Source of the DNA: SVQP01 sp045587385
GTDB taxonomy: Bacteria; Bacillota; Clostridia; Oscillospirales; CAG-272
Reading direction: 5' to 3'
Length of the DNA: 64,000 nt
Assembly (NCBI GenBank): GCA_045587385.1
Contig: JAZNCE010000128.1
Span: 1-64,000, forward strand
The position numbers and the translations under genes are program-made. Of the stretch, positions 42,301-51,525 are shown in pieces. The stretch's first letter is position 1. Every line of letters begins with the position of its first letter. The notes below the pieces were generated by a model, which was not told where the DNA came from, ran no database searches, and was given only the letters and a program-made list of their open reading frames with translations.

Positions 42301-43024
42301 CGTACAGCCACAGACTGACGTCAGCACGCTTCTTGGCGTCCATCAGCTCAATGGCGCGCTTTGCCTTGCCCGCCTCTTTTTCCAAAGGACCGACCTGCGC
42401 CTGCACCTCGGTAAACACGTCCATAATACGCACCATGTTCTCCTCTGCCTTGGCAAGCTTGCGTTCCGCCTCGTTCTTCTTATGGCGGTACTTGGCAATG
42501 CCCGAAGCATCCTCAAACGTGCTGCGTCGCTCGTCGCTCTTACGCGATACCATCTCGGCAATTCTGCCCTGACCGATGATCGAGTAACCGTCACGACCGA
42601 TACCGGTATTCATGAACAGCTCGTAAATATCGCGCAATCTGACCGCACGGCGGTTGATGAAATATTCACTCTCGCCCTGGCGGAAGTAGCGTCTGGTAAC
42701 CGTTACCTCGTCGTAAGGGCAATCCAATTTTGCAAAATCTCCGGTGTTATCAAAGGTCACCGATACCTCTGCATAACCCATGGGGCGGCGGCTGTCTGCA
42801 CCGCCGAAAATAACGTCCTCCATCTTGGAGCCGCGCAGCGTTCTGGACGAGATCTCACCCAGTACCCAACGCATCGCGTCCGCGATATTGGACTTGCCGC
42901 TTCCGTTGGGACCTACGATGACGGTAACGCCCGCCTGCTCGTTCACCATGCCGTTGTCAAACACCAGCTTGGTTCTGTCCGGGAAGGACTTAAAGCCTTG
43001 TAATTCAATGGATTTTAAGTACAA
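39371..43024 (-). CDS. smc: Chromosome segregation protein SMC
   Basis: SMC is the ATPase of the SMC-ScpAB condensin. 1217 residues: Walker A GPNGSGKSNIADAM at 39-52, a first long coiled coil (about 170-500), a hinge (about 515-680, GRATFFPLTSMRAS), a second coiled coil, and the C-terminal head with signature LSGGEQAF and Walker B CILDEIEAALDEVNVERL. Its partners scpA and scpB are at 60.9-62.4 kb. The length is normal. Confidence 0.98.
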   Translation of the reverse strand: MYLKSIELQGFKSFPDRTKLVFDNGMVNEQAGVTVIVGPNGSGKSNIADAMRWVLGEISSRTLRGSKMEDVIFGGADSRRPMGYAEVSVTFDNTGDFAKLDCPYDEVTVTRRYFRQGESEYFINRRAVRLRDIYELFMNTGIGRDGYSIIGQGRIAEMVSRKSDERRSTFEDASGIAKYRHKKNEAERKLAKAEENMVRIMDVFTEVQAQVGPLEKEAGKAKRAIELMDAKKRADVSLWLYDTERFRNEIGVAEDALKHSAFDLQTAEDALQGMETQNNRLFEASQSNKMASEQLLTQIRVQTQENHTLDSEFRVTESNIAHTKELIEAANSSMALSQKNMEQEQAACGEHSARILALAEQSAALEREQGQIADEIRTTRAKIAVLEADIATALADIREAEAEATDIRVRISVLENAKNSGSDRNSDILADMETYENADRALQKQSAEKQKTVADYQKAIDEAAAEVESYNQKLVVLNASYGELSEQINQIRLRRDSAQQRIQTFKHMEESFEGYANSVRFVMNRYAEGKITAAGGVPVGKIYGPLSKVVSVDEKYVTAIETALGANLQHIVVDDEETAKAAMYALKKGEAGRATFFPLTSMRASAPTPEMRDASGYRGYIAVADTLIDCEDKFRDVVSSLIGRTVIFDTIDNATAMAKALRYRVRVVTLDGQQINMGGSFTGGSVRQGASVLGRAAEIKKLEETCAACEKELAKLLKDADMKKQDIRDTTEDKASCEDRKELLGVLMSTEAAQLEQINAKIEANATLLAKMREDYDQIIAMSERYEEDLAILQADERRAATVVNEITAARQKKDEQRLDMEDHVADLNDRMTGVIIKISETAKDTETEHTLLGVCRTRVELYADEIRASRERIVSLEDMIEGYTVFQADNRLKYEAGQAKLQELNAKRAEIESDSMDFEKKLNEMTARMREKMNQKEIIFREYTKCENKLNNLRDELDKLSSKLWDDYEMTRADAVALGYPAITPENRREMVQLQTECRNKLRAIGHVDLGAVEKYQEVKKRYDEMNEQIVDLEKSKAETMKIIAELEAEMKAVFVESFNQINENFGKVFAELFGGGSAELSLSDPENILESGIEIKAAPPGKIIKNLMQLSGGEQAFIGVALFFAILKVNPTPFCILDEIEAALDEVNVERLAQYIKKYTDGTQFIMITHRRGTMAAATRLYGVTMPEHGISKVLTLDVNDIEKQKESNWDGIFG

Positions 43025-43041
43025 TGCTCTTTCTCCTTTTC

Positions 43042-44043
43042 TTAGATTTTAGGAGTATCCGTGTCGCTTGCAACCAGTCTGAGCTGTGTGCCGAATTCGG
43101 CTTGCAAGCGCAAAAGATTTTGTTTGTGCTGTCCGATGGCTACGGAAAGCTCTCGGGCAGGAATATATACTTGCTGCACGGGAGAGAGTGCCCCGGACAG
43201 CAGCTTTCTCAAATTTTGATAGTACAAATGCGAGCGCACCAGCTCACCGAGCGCGGGATGATTGGCTCCTCCCACCGCAAGCGCAGGATCGGAAAGGTTA
43301 TCCGAGGCGCAAAGACCGATGCGGATGACGCGCACGCCGTGCTCCTCAAAGATGCGCAGGACCTCTGCGCTGCGCTCCACCGCCTCGTCAAGCGAGAGTG
43401 GCAGGTAGCGTCCATCCTGCATCATGTCGCACAGCGCGGTATCGGCAAACACCACGGTGGGATAGATGCGCGCTCCCTGCACGCCGATCCGACATAGCCT
43501 TTCTGCCGTGTCGATCTCACTTTGCACGGTACTGCCGGGCAACCCGATCATAGTCTGCCCCACGACCTCGTAGCCTGCATCCAGCAGCATGCGGCATGCC
43601 CGCTCGGCACACGCGGCGTCGTGACCGCGCCCCGAAGCAGACAGCACAGCGTCGTCCATGCTCTGCACGCCAAGCTCCACCGTGCGCACGCTGTAGTGCG
43701 AGAGAATTTCGATGATCTCGTCCGAAATATAATCGGGACGCGTGGACATGCGGATTCCCTGCACGCGCGCCTTCCCCTCTGTGGGATTTTGCACGTACCG
43801 CTCTGCCACGTCCAGAAGATAACGCATCAGCGCACGGTCAATGCCCGTAAACGAGCCGCCGAAAAACGCGATCTCTGCGGTATCCGCTTCTGTGGTCGTG
43901 GCAAGTGCCCCTGCAATTTGTCCGTCCACCTCGGCAGGGTCAAACTGCCCTGCTCCCGAAATGGTGCGCTGATTGCAGAACACGCAGGCGTTGGGACAAC
44001 CGAGATGAGGGATAAAAATGGGAATATTCAGGTGTCTGCTCAC
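43042..44043 (-). CDS. Radical SAM protein (Elp3-like), between rnc and smc
   Basis: 333 residues. The N-terminus has FIPHLGCPNACVFCNQRTIS, a CxxxCxxC radical SAM site, followed by IAFFGGSFTGIDRALM, RMSTRPDYIS and VELGVQSMDD, the signature of the Elp3/MiaB/NifB-type radical SAM superfamily. The C-terminal Elp3 acetyltransferase domain is absent. Proteins of this type are frequently found between rnc and smc in Clostridia; a tRNA-modification link has been suspected. The substrate is not known. The start lies 4 bp inside the rnc 3' end. Confidence 0.82.
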   Translation of the reverse strand: MSRHLNIPIFIPHLGCPNACVFCNQRTISGAGQFDPAEVDGQIAGALATTTEADTAEIAFFGGSFTGIDRALMRYLLDVAERYVQNPTEGKARVQGIRMSTRPDYISDEIIEILSHYSVRTVELGVQSMDDAVLSASGRGHDAACAERACRMLLDAGYEVVGQTMIGLPGSTVQSEIDTAERLCRIGVQGARIYPTVVFADTALCDMMQDGRYLPLSLDEAVERSAEVLRIFEEHGVRVIRIGLCASDNLSDPALAVGGANHPALGELVRSHLYYQNLRKLLSGALSPVQQVYIPARELSVAIGQHKQNLLRLQAEFGTQLRLVASDTDTPKI

Positions 44044-44771
44044 GGCTGTACACCGAACAGCTCAAGTGCCTGGCGCGCAGCGTTTTGCTCTGCGCGACGC
44101 TTGGACTGTCCTTGGCCGCGGCCTATGACGTTGGAATTGAGTCTTGCCTCAACCGTAAAGGTCTTTTGGTGATCGGGACCGCTCTCTCCAACCGTAACGT
44201 ACTCGAGGAAATCACCCTCGGTCTGCTGCACGAACTGCTGCAAGAGCGTCTTGTAATCGCTGCTGCCCTGCGCACCCGCGTGGGAGATCTCCTCGCGGAT
44301 CAAGGGCAAAAGCAGCTCACCGACGCAGTCAAAGCCCTGCTCGCCCGCATCGAGATAGATAGCTGCAAGCAACGCTTCAAACGCATCCGCCAAAATGGAT
44401 CTGCGTTCTCTGCCGCGGTTCTTTTCTTCACCGACACCCAAAAGCAGGTAATCGCCAAGGTGAATGCGATCGGCAAACGAGGAAAGCGCACGCTCACAGA
44501 CCAGCTCCGCGCGCAGCCTCGTCAGCTCGCCCTCGGCAAGATCGGGATAAGCGGTATATAAGTAACGGCTGACCACCACAGAGAGCACCGAGTCGCCCAA
44601 AAATTCCAGTCGCTCGTTGCAAAGCAGATGGTGATGCTTGTCTCCTTGCTCATTGGAGTACGAGGAGTGCGTCAGCGCCTTTTGCAGATAAGAATGGTTT
44701 TCAAAGCGATATCCGATCGTTTCTTGCAAAAGTGCCGTCGGCTTTGGATATCTGCTCTCAAAATTGCTCAT
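44040..44771 (-). CDS. rnc: Ribonuclease III
   Basis: RNase III cleaves double-stranded RNA in rRNA and regulatory RNA processing. 243 residues with the signature NERLEFLGDSVLSVVVS, the second catalytic patch RRSILADAFEALLAAIYLD, and a C-terminal dsRNA-binding domain (DYKTLLQQFVQQ ... SKRRAEQNAARQALELFG). The ATG at 44771 was chosen for the GAAAGGA site; longer frames start inside the trmFO end. It is co-linear with the radical SAM gene, smc and ftsY. Confidence 0.97.
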   Translation of the reverse strand: MSNFESRYPKPTALLQETIGYRFENHSYLQKALTHSSYSNEQGDKHHHLLCNERLEFLGDSVLSVVVSRYLYTAYPDLAEGELTRLRAELVCERALSSFADRIHLGDYLLLGVGEEKNRGRERRSILADAFEALLAAIYLDAGEQGFDCVGELLLPLIREEISHAGAQGSSDYKTLLQQFVQQTEGDFLEYVTVGESGPDHQKTFTVEARLNSNVIGRGQGQSKRRAEQNAARQALELFGVQP

Positions 44772-44796
44772 AAGCATCCTTTCTCTGCCCGCAGGA

Positions 44797-46128
44797 TCAA
44801 GCCTTGATCTCGGGCAGCATTTCCCGGATAATTTCAACAGCGGTCTGGGCGATCACGGCATTTCTTGCCGCCTTACCGCCCTTGACCTTTTTTGCAGGCA
44901 TTTCAATAATGCCGAAGTTTGCATTCATGGGCACAAACGAGCCAACGCTGCCGTTTTGCACGTACTGTGCCATCGCACCGATCATGGTCTTGCGCGGGAA
45001 AATCAGCGCGTCCATGCCTCTTGCGCGGCGCGCAGCGTTGATACCTGCCACCAAGCCCGAGCCTGCGGATTCAATATAGCCCTCCACACCGGTCATCTGT
45101 CCTGCAAAAAACACGTTGGGACGGGACAGCATGGAATAGTCAGCTGCAAGCAAACCGGGAGAATTGAGGTAGGTATTGCGGTGCATGACACCGTAGCGCA
45201 AAAATTCCGCGTTTTCCAGTCCGGGGATCATACCGAACACACGGCGCTGCTCGGGGAAGGTCAGGTGGGTCTGGAAGCCCACGAGGTTATACATGGTTCC
45301 CTCTTTGTTTTCCTTGCGCAGCTGCACGACCGCGTAATACTCCTTACCCACGCGCGGGTCGATCAGACCCACGGGCTTTAAGGGACCGTAGCGCAGCGTT
45401 TCGTAGCCGCGGCGTGCCATGACCTCCACGGGCATGCAGCCCTCAAACACGGTCAGATCCTTCTGCTCCTCGCGGTCAAATTCCTTGAGCGCAGCCTCCT
45501 CTGCCGTAATCAATGCCTCGTAAAAGGCGTCGTACTGCTCCTTGGTCATGGGGCAGTTGATATAGTCTGCATCCCCCTTATCGTAGCGGGATGCGAAAAA
45601 CGCAACGTCCATATTGATGCTGTCGGCATCCACGATGGGGGCGGCAGCATCAAAGAAGTGCAGGCCCGCACAGCCGAGGTCATCGCGGATATAATTTGCC
45701 ATGGGCGCACTGGTCAAAGGTCCCGTGGCAATGACCGTCACACCGTCGTCGGGCAGGCGGTCACACTCGCACTCGATCACCTCGATATTGGGATGATTGC
45801 GCACCCGATCTGTAATATACTGGGAAAACAGCACTCTGTCCACCGCCAGTGCCGAGCCTGCGGGCACGCGCGTTGCGTCAGCCGCCTGCATGATCAGCGA
45901 GCCCATCTCGCGCATTTCGCTCTTGAGCAAGCCGATGGCGTTGGAGGGTGCGTCGGAGCGCAGCGAGTTGGAGCACACCAGCTCACCGAAGGTGGGCGCG
46001 TGGTGCGCGGGCGTGTACTTAACGGGCTTCATCTCGTAGAGCTTGACCTTGACGCCTCGCTCTGCCGCCGCAAAAGCAGCCTCACAGCCCGCAAGTCCCG
46101 CTCCGAGAACGGAAATATAGTCAGCCAT
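44797..46128 (-). CDS. trmFO: tRNA m5U54 methyltransferase TrmFO (folate-dependent)
   Basis: TrmFO uses 5,10-methylene-THF and FADH2 to methylate U54 in the T loop of tRNA. 443 residues with the FAD-binding start SVLGAGLAGCEAAFAAAERG, ELVCSNSLRSDAPSNAIGLL, and VEVMARRGYETLRYGPLKPV with GLIDPR. Its ATG overlaps the topA stop by 1 bp. The dprA-topA-trmFO order is typical of Firmicutes. Confidence 0.97.
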   Translation of the reverse strand: MADYISVLGAGLAGCEAAFAAAERGVKVKLYEMKPVKYTPAHHAPTFGELVCSNSLRSDAPSNAIGLLKSEMREMGSLIMQAADATRVPAGSALAVDRVLFSQYITDRVRNHPNIEVIECECDRLPDDGVTVIATGPLTSAPMANYIRDDLGCAGLHFFDAAAPIVDADSINMDVAFFASRYDKGDADYINCPMTKEQYDAFYEALITAEEAALKEFDREEQKDLTVFEGCMPVEVMARRGYETLRYGPLKPVGLIDPRVGKEYYAVVQLRKENKEGTMYNLVGFQTHLTFPEQRRVFGMIPGLENAEFLRYGVMHRNTYLNSPGLLAADYSMLSRPNVFFAGQMTGVEGYIESAGSGLVAGINAARRARGMDALIFPRKTMIGAMAQYVQNGSVGSFVPMNANFGIIEMPAKKVKGGKAARNAVIAQTAVEIIREMLPEIKA

Positions 46129-48422
46129 TATGCTTCTCCCTCACCGGACATTTCGGTCTCGGTCGCTTGTCTTTGGTATCCGCACGCCTTGTCGTGGCAA
46201 ACGATGAGCGCCTTGCCCTTCTTTCTGAACAGCATGCCGCCGCAATCGGGGCACTTCTCGCCTACGGGCATATCCCAGGAGGAGAAATCACACTCGGGGT
46301 ACTTTTCACAGCTGTAGAATACGGTCTTGTTCTTGCCGTACTTCATGACGACCTTGCTTGCACACTTGGGGCAAGGTACGCCTATATCCTTGGTTCTGGG
46401 CTTGGTAAAGGCACAGGTGGGATAGTTTGCACAAGCGTAGAAGCTGCCGTAGCGACCGGTACGCAGAACCATGTCACCGCCGCACTTTTCGCACTTGAAA
46501 TCGGCAACGACGACCTTCTTTTCGGTCTGTGCCTCGCCCTCTGCCTCGGGCTTGGGTGCATTTAAGGGCTTGGTATTCTTACAGGTGGGATAGTTGGGGC
46601 ATGCAGCAAACTTGCCAAAGCGACCGTTCTTGACGATCATGGTCGCACCGCACTTGTCGCAGACCATATCGGTCTTTTCCACGGGCAGCTCGTAAGAAGC
46701 CTGCGCCAGCGCCTTTTCCGCGCCCTCCAGCTGTCCTGCAAAGTCGCTCCAGAACTTTTCCAGCACGCTGTTCATCTGCACGCTGCCCTTTTCGATCGAG
46801 TCAAGGTCGCTTTCCATGCGTGCGGTAAAGCGGTAGTCCACAATGCTTGTAAAGTTCTCCTCCATGAGCTTGGTCGTCACCTCACCGTACGCGGTGGGAT
46901 AGAGCGACTTGCCCTCACGGGAGACGTAATTTTTGGAAATATTGGTGATGATGGTAGTATAGGTGGAGGGTCTGCCGATGCCCTTTTCCTCCAGATTCTT
47001 GATCAGCGTTGCCTCGGTGTATCTTGCGGGCGGCTCAGTAAAGTGGCATGCGGGATCGATCGAATCGGGCTGCCATACCTGACCCTGCTTCATATCGGGC
47101 AGGCGGATATCACTCATCTGGTCGGGGTCGTTTTCATCCGCCTTGTCGTCGGTGGATTCCTCATACAGCACCATATAGCCGGGGAAGGTCACGGTATAAC
47201 CGCCGGTACGGAACAGATACCCCTCTGCGTTAAAGTCCACGCTCAGGGTGGCCAGCTCTGCGGACTGCATCTGGCTTGCGACAAATCTCTCCCAGATCAG
47301 CTTATACAATCTGTACTGATCGGTCGTCAGATACTTGCGGATCTTTGCAGGCTCCAGATCGGTCTTGGTGGGACGAATGGCTTCGTGCGCATCCTGCGCG
47401 CCTGCCTTTGCCTTATAGGTTCTGGGCGTTACCGGGCAGTACTGCTCGCCGTACTTGCCTGCGATAAATGCCAGTGCCGCTGCCTGCGCCTCGTCGGAAA
47501 TACGCAAAGAGTCGGTACGCATATAGGTGATCAGACCCTGTACGCCGCCGTTCTCGGCACCGACGTTGATACCCTCGTAAAGCTCCTGCGCCACGCGCAT
47601 GATGCGCTGAGACTGGAAGCCCAGCTTGCGCGATGCCTCCTGCTGCATGGTAGAGGTGGTAAAGGGAGGTGCGGGCGACTTATGTCTGGTGGCACGCTTG
47701 ACGTCTGCTACGGTAAAGGGCTTGCCCTGCACCGCTGCCACAACTGCCTCTGCCTGCTCGCGGCAGGTCAGCTTGACCTTGCCGTTGCCGTCACCCCAGA
47801 AGCGAGCCAGCACGTGCGCACCGCTCTCGGTGTGCAGCTGCGCTGCAATGGTCCAATACTCCTCGGGCACGAATGCGCGGATCTCGTTTTCTCTTTCCAC
47901 GATCATCTTGGTGGCAACGCTCTGCACGCGGCCGGCGGAAAGACCGGGCTTGACGTTCTTCCAGAGCAGGGGGCTGATCTTATAGCCCACGATTCTGTCC
48001 ACGATACGGCGCGCTCTCTGCGAGTCGACCAGGTCCATGTCAATGGTTCTGGGCTGCTTGATCGCGGTCTTGACCGCGGTCTTGGTGATCTCGTTAAAGG
48101 TGACGCGCTGGGTCTTTTCCACGGGAATGCCCAACACGGCAGCCAGATGCCAGGAAATTGCTTCGCCTTCGCGGTCAGGGTCGGTTGCAAGGAACACCTT
48201 GGTGGCATGCTTTGCCTCCTTGCGGATCTCCTTGATCAGATCTCCCTTGCCGCGCACGTTGATGTAATGTGCGTCAAAGCCGTTCTCAATATCCACGGCA
48301 AGCGTGCTCTTGGGCAGGTCGCGCACGTGTCCCTTGGAGGCGATGACCTTATAGTTAGAGCCAAGATAGCCCTTGATGGTTGTTGCTTTGGAGGGTGACT
48401 CCACGATTACCAGATTTGCCAT
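46128..48422 (-). CDS. topA: DNA topoisomerase I
   Basis: A type IA topoisomerase that relaxes negative supercoils. 764 residues. TOPRIM domain at the N-terminus (VIVESPSKATTIKGYL, TDPDREGEAISWHL), the active-site Tyr300 in LITYMRTDSLRIS, and DAHEAIRPT. The C-terminus carries four zinc ribbons (CDKCGATM ... CPNYPTC, CEKCGGDM ... CANYPTC, CPKCASK ... CEKYPEC, CPDCGG ... CHDKAC). It lies in the dprA-topA-trmFO operon. An AAAGGAAA site precedes the ATG. Confidence 0.98.
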   Translation of the reverse strand: MANLVIVESPSKATTIKGYLGSNYKVIASKGHVRDLPKSTLAVDIENGFDAHYINVRGKGDLIKEIRKEAKHATKVFLATDPDREGEAISWHLAAVLGIPVEKTQRVTFNEITKTAVKTAIKQPRTIDMDLVDSQRARRIVDRIVGYKISPLLWKNVKPGLSAGRVQSVATKMIVERENEIRAFVPEEYWTIAAQLHTESGAHVLARFWGDGNGKVKLTCREQAEAVVAAVQGKPFTVADVKRATRHKSPAPPFTTSTMQQEASRKLGFQSQRIMRVAQELYEGINVGAENGGVQGLITYMRTDSLRISDEAQAAALAFIAGKYGEQYCPVTPRTYKAKAGAQDAHEAIRPTKTDLEPAKIRKYLTTDQYRLYKLIWERFVASQMQSAELATLSVDFNAEGYLFRTGGYTVTFPGYMVLYEESTDDKADENDPDQMSDIRLPDMKQGQVWQPDSIDPACHFTEPPARYTEATLIKNLEEKGIGRPSTYTTIITNISKNYVSREGKSLYPTAYGEVTTKLMEENFTSIVDYRFTARMESDLDSIEKGSVQMNSVLEKFWSDFAGQLEGAEKALAQASYELPVEKTDMVCDKCGATMIVKNGRFGKFAACPNYPTCKNTKPLNAPKPEAEGEAQTEKKVVVADFKCEKCGGDMVLRTGRYGSFYACANYPTCAFTKPRTKDIGVPCPKCASKVVMKYGKNKTVFYSCEKYPECDFSSWDMPVGEKCPDCGGMLFRKKGKALIVCHDKACGYQRQATETEMSGEGEA

Positions 48423-48456
48423 AGTTGTATCTTTTTTCCTTTCAGTGTAAGGTGAA

Positions 48457-49779
48457 TTATTTTCGAGTGTAAAGTCCGCCGGGCAGTGAGGAGATCAATC
48501 CCTTGATCTCAAACATGGTCAGCGCCATCATGACCTCGTGTGCGGGATAACCGCAGCGCACCAGCCAATCTGCACTGATTGCCTTATCCAGCGGGATCTG
48601 CGCGAACATGTCGCGCTGTCTTTCGGAAAACGTTGCCAGCACCTCGGCAGAGTGATCGACGTGCGGCTCTTTTGCGGGCTGTTCCTTTGCAGCGTCCGCC
48701 TTTTGGGGCTCTGCCCGCTCCGGCTTTTCAGCCTTGGGAGCAGACGGCTTTTGCATTTGTTTTTGCTCGGCACGCACCTCGCTGACGCTCTTGACGGGCA
48801 CAGATGCGGCGGGGAGTCCGACGCCGTAGCGCGCAAACGCTGCGGGATCGGGATCGGAACGCTCCTGCGCGCGCATCAAACGGGCAGCGTCCACGCTGTC
48901 GCGGTACAGGAAAGCGTAGTTTTGTAAAATATCACGTGTGTTCAGTACGACCGCAGCACCGTCACGGATCAGCGCATTGGTACCCGAGGTGTTCTGATCG
49001 CCCACGTTTCCGGGAACGGCATAAATATCCTTTCCCTGCGCGATCGCCTCTCTTGCGGTGATCAGCGCACCGCTGCCAAGGTCGGCTTCCACGACCAGCG
49101 TACCCGAGCCAAGACCACTGATAATACGGTTTCGGATGGGGAAATGGTAGCCTCTGGGCGGTGTTGCAGGCGGAAACTCGGTCAACACGACGCCATGCTC
49201 GGCAATCGCATGCATCAGTCTTTCGTGCTGCTTGGGATACACCACGTCGATTCCGCAGCCAAGCACCGCAACCGTGCAACCCTTTGCCGCAAGCGCGCCC
49301 ACAGCGCATGCCGCGTCAATACCGAGCGCCATGCCGCTGACGATCACAGTTCCCGTGCTTGCCAGCTCATAGGAAATTCTGTACGCCATCTCCTTGCCGT
49401 ATTCACTCATGCTGCGCGTACCCACCATACTGATAAACAGGCGTTTTTCAAAGTCGGGCAGCTTGCCCTTGTAATACAGCACGCAGGGCGGTGCCTTGAT
49501 GGCGCGCAAGGAGGAGGGGTACGCAGGATCGGTGTAGGACAAAATGCCCACGCCGTGCTTCTGACAGTACTCCACGATGCCGTATGCATCGTCAAGTCGC
49601 TTATCGCACAGTCTGCCCTTCAAGCTCTCGCTGACGTCCAGATCCTCAATATCCGATTCCTGCGCGCGGAAAAGCGCGTATGCGGAGCCGAACTTATTGA
49701 TCAGCGTAACAAATTCCGTATTGGCAACGCCGGTACACAGCGACAGCCATACCGAAAACAAGGTCTCGTTCCCTTTCAT
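48457..49779 (-). CDS. dprA: DNA processing protein DprA
   Basis: DprA loads RecA on incoming single-stranded DNA in transformation. 440 residues: an N-terminal helix-hairpin-like region, the Rossmann DprA domain (GTRSMSEYGKEMAYRISYEL, VSGMALGIDAACAVGALAA, FPPATPPRGYHFPIRNRIIS), a Lys/Pro/Ala-rich linker from about 330 to 385 (QMQKPSAPKAEKPERAEPQK), and a C-terminal winged helix (LDKAISADWLVRCGYPAHEV). The ATG at 49779 has a well-spaced AAAGGAG. Competence genes proper are not seen in the window. Confidence 0.95.
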   Translation of the reverse strand: MKGNETLFSVWLSLCTGVANTEFVTLINKFGSAYALFRAQESDIEDLDVSESLKGRLCDKRLDDAYGIVEYCQKHGVGILSYTDPAYPSSLRAIKAPPCVLYYKGKLPDFEKRLFISMVGTRSMSEYGKEMAYRISYELASTGTVIVSGMALGIDAACAVGALAAKGCTVAVLGCGIDVVYPKQHERLMHAIAEHGVVLTEFPPATPPRGYHFPIRNRIISGLGSGTLVVEADLGSGALITAREAIAQGKDIYAVPGNVGDQNTSGTNALIRDGAAVVLNTRDILQNYAFLYRDSVDAARLMRAQERSDPDPAAFARYGVGLPAASVPVKSVSEVRAEQKQMQKPSAPKAEKPERAEPQKADAAKEQPAKEPHVDHSAEVLATFSERQRDMFAQIPLDKAISADWLVRCGYPAHEVMMALTMFEIKGLISSLPGGLYTRK

Positions 49780-49806
49780 ATAAGCAGCTCCTTTCATACG
49801 TTTGGT

Positions 49807-50661
49807 TTAATCGTTTCTGCACATCTCCCACATCAGCACGGCTGCTGCGACAGATGCGTTGAGCGACTCGGCGTCGCCCGCCATGGGGATATACACGCTT
49901 GCATCACAAGCGTTCAGAACACGCTCCGAGAGTCCGTGCCCTTCGTTGCCGATCACAGCACTGTCAGCTTTACCGAATGCAAAGCTGCCAAGCTGGCGCG
50001 CACTTTCGTCAAGAGCGGCGGCATACACGTGCCTGCCCTGCGCACGCATGATCTCAATTGCTGCGGCAAGATCGTCCACGCGCAAGATCTTTTGCGAAAA
50101 CAGCGTGCCCATCGCGCCGCGCAGCACCTTAGGATTATACAGATCCGCACAATCACCGCTCAGAATCAGCCAATCGATCCCGAAAGCAAACGCAGTACGC
50201 ACCACAGTGCCCACGTTGCCGGGGTCGCGCAGCGATTCACACAGCAAAACGCGTCCGCCATCGGGCGAAAGGATGCCTGCAAGATCCTCATTGCTACTAT
50301 CTATTGTAGCGATTTTATGAATTTTGTCAATATATTTTGCCACGCAAATAATTCCCTCAGGCGCATTTTCGTCAGAAATTTTGACAAAAAGATCGTGACA
50401 GAGATATAAAATACGGCAATTTGCGTCATCCAGAGTCAGCGCATACAAGCTCTTTGTCTTGGCATTTACGCTGCTTACAAGCGTCTCGTCCACCAAAATA
50501 AAAGCGAGCTCCACGCCTCTTTGCACCGCCTCACAAAACAGCTTGACGCCGTCAAAGCGGAACATTTTTTCGCTCTGGCGATGCTTTTTTTCGCCCAGCT
50601 TGCACGCAAGGCTGACGTAGCCATTCTGCCTGGACGTGATGATCATGGGGGTAGATTCCAT
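49807..50661 (-). CDS. TrmH/SpoU-family RNA 2'-O-methyltransferase
   Basis: 284 residues: an N-terminal L30e-like substrate-binding domain (about 1-110, LACKLGEKKHRQSEKMFRFD) and the SPOUT domain with its knot motifs LLCESLRDPGNVGTVVRTAF, LSGDCADLYNPKVLRGAMGT and VIGNEGHGLSERVLNACD, SVYIPMAGDAESLNASVAA. The target could be 23S rRNA or tRNA. It sits upstream of dprA and downstream of rplT, as the ysgA-type gene does in many Firmicutes. The start at 50661 follows GGAGGATC. Confidence 0.9.
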   Translation of the reverse strand: MESTPMIITSRQNGYVSLACKLGEKKHRQSEKMFRFDGVKLFCEAVQRGVELAFILVDETLVSSVNAKTKSLYALTLDDANCRILYLCHDLFVKISDENAPEGIICVAKYIDKIHKIATIDSSNEDLAGILSPDGGRVLLCESLRDPGNVGTVVRTAFAFGIDWLILSGDCADLYNPKVLRGAMGTLFSQKILRVDDLAAAIEIMRAQGRHVYAAALDESARQLGSFAFGKADSAVIGNEGHGLSERVLNACDASVYIPMAGDAESLNASVAAAVLMWEMCRND

Positions 50662-50833
50662 GGAATGATCCTCCGATAAAAGGACATAATTTAAGGGAAA
50701 ACGGGCTGTCACACACGCGTGCAAACAGCCCATTATGGCGTGGTTTTCCCTTGTTTTACAAGGTTTTTACCTAAGCCATAAAACGCAACTGGGGATGCCC
50801 GCACACACGTGTGTAAGCATCCCCAATATTCAA

Positions 50834-51187
50834 TTAAAGAGCAGCCTTAGCCTGCTCGCACAGAGCGGTGAATGCAGCGGGATCGCTGATTGCGATCTCA
50901 GACAGCATCTTTCTGTTCAGGGTTACGTTAGCCTTCTTCAGACCGTTCATGAAAGTAGAGTAGTTCATGCCGTTTGCCTTGCAAGCTGCGGAAATTCTGG
51001 TGATCCACAGACGACGGAAGTCTCTCTTCTTCATCTTTCTGCCGGCAAATGCATAGTTACCGCTCTTCATGACGGCCTGCTTAGCCATCTTGAAGTGCTT
51101 GGACTTGGAACCCCAGTAGCCCTTTGCAGCCTTCAGAACTTTATTTCTTCTCTTACGCGCCATCATAGCGCCCTTAACTCTTGCCAT
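50834..51187 (-). CDS. rplT: 50S ribosomal protein L20
   Basis: 117 residues of the usual length, beginning MARVKGAMMARKRRNKVLKA with the hallmark GYWGSKSKHFKMAKQAVMKS and the C-terminal LNRKMLSEIAISDPAAFTAL. L20 binds 23S rRNA early in assembly and in Bacilli represses its own operon through the infC leader. It is the third gene of infC-rpmI-rplT. Confidence 0.98.
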   Translation of the reverse strand: MARVKGAMMARKRRNKVLKAAKGYWGSKSKHFKMAKQAVMKSGNYAFAGRKMKKRDFRRLWITRISAACKANGMNYSTFMNGLKKANVTLNRKMLSEIAISDPAAFTALCEQAKAAL

Positions 51188-51219
51188 TTTCTTATCCTCC
51201 TTCTGCTAATTTCTTCCGA

Positions 51220-51417
51220 TTACTTCTGAATCAGTTCTCTGATGTTTGCAGCGACCTTTGCGCTTGCAATGGTTGCACCGGTGCGCAGATGTCTCTTTCT
51301 CTTCTGATCCTTAATGCCCAGCTTGTGGCGGTGGTGGCTGTGGTTCATCTTAACCTTGCCGGTTCCGGTAACGGAAAATCTCTTAGCCGAAGCCTTATGT
51401 GTCTTAACCTTTCCCAT
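51220..51417 (-). CDS. rpmI: 50S ribosomal protein L35
   Basis: 65 residues, starting MGKVKTHKASAKRFSVTGTG and ending ASAKVAANIRELIQK, standard L35. The start is the ATG at 51417; the longer frame to 51486 has no support. It lies between infC and rplT. Confidence 0.97.
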   Translation of the reverse strand: MGKVKTHKASAKRFSVTGTGKVKMNHSHHRHKLGIKDQKRKRHLRTGATIASAKVAANIRELIQK

Positions 51418-51525
51418 TTTAACTTTTCTCCTTTTCAATTTTGATTGGTGTGCACAAGGCACTATCATTTCTCCCTCGGGGCGCAATGGAAAAGGCGCAC
51501 CTTCGGGGTAATAAAATGAACGAAA

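Noticed and set aside
40475..43003. Plus-strand open frame of 842 codons
   Set aside because: It is the shadow of smc, which is unmistakable on the minus strand.
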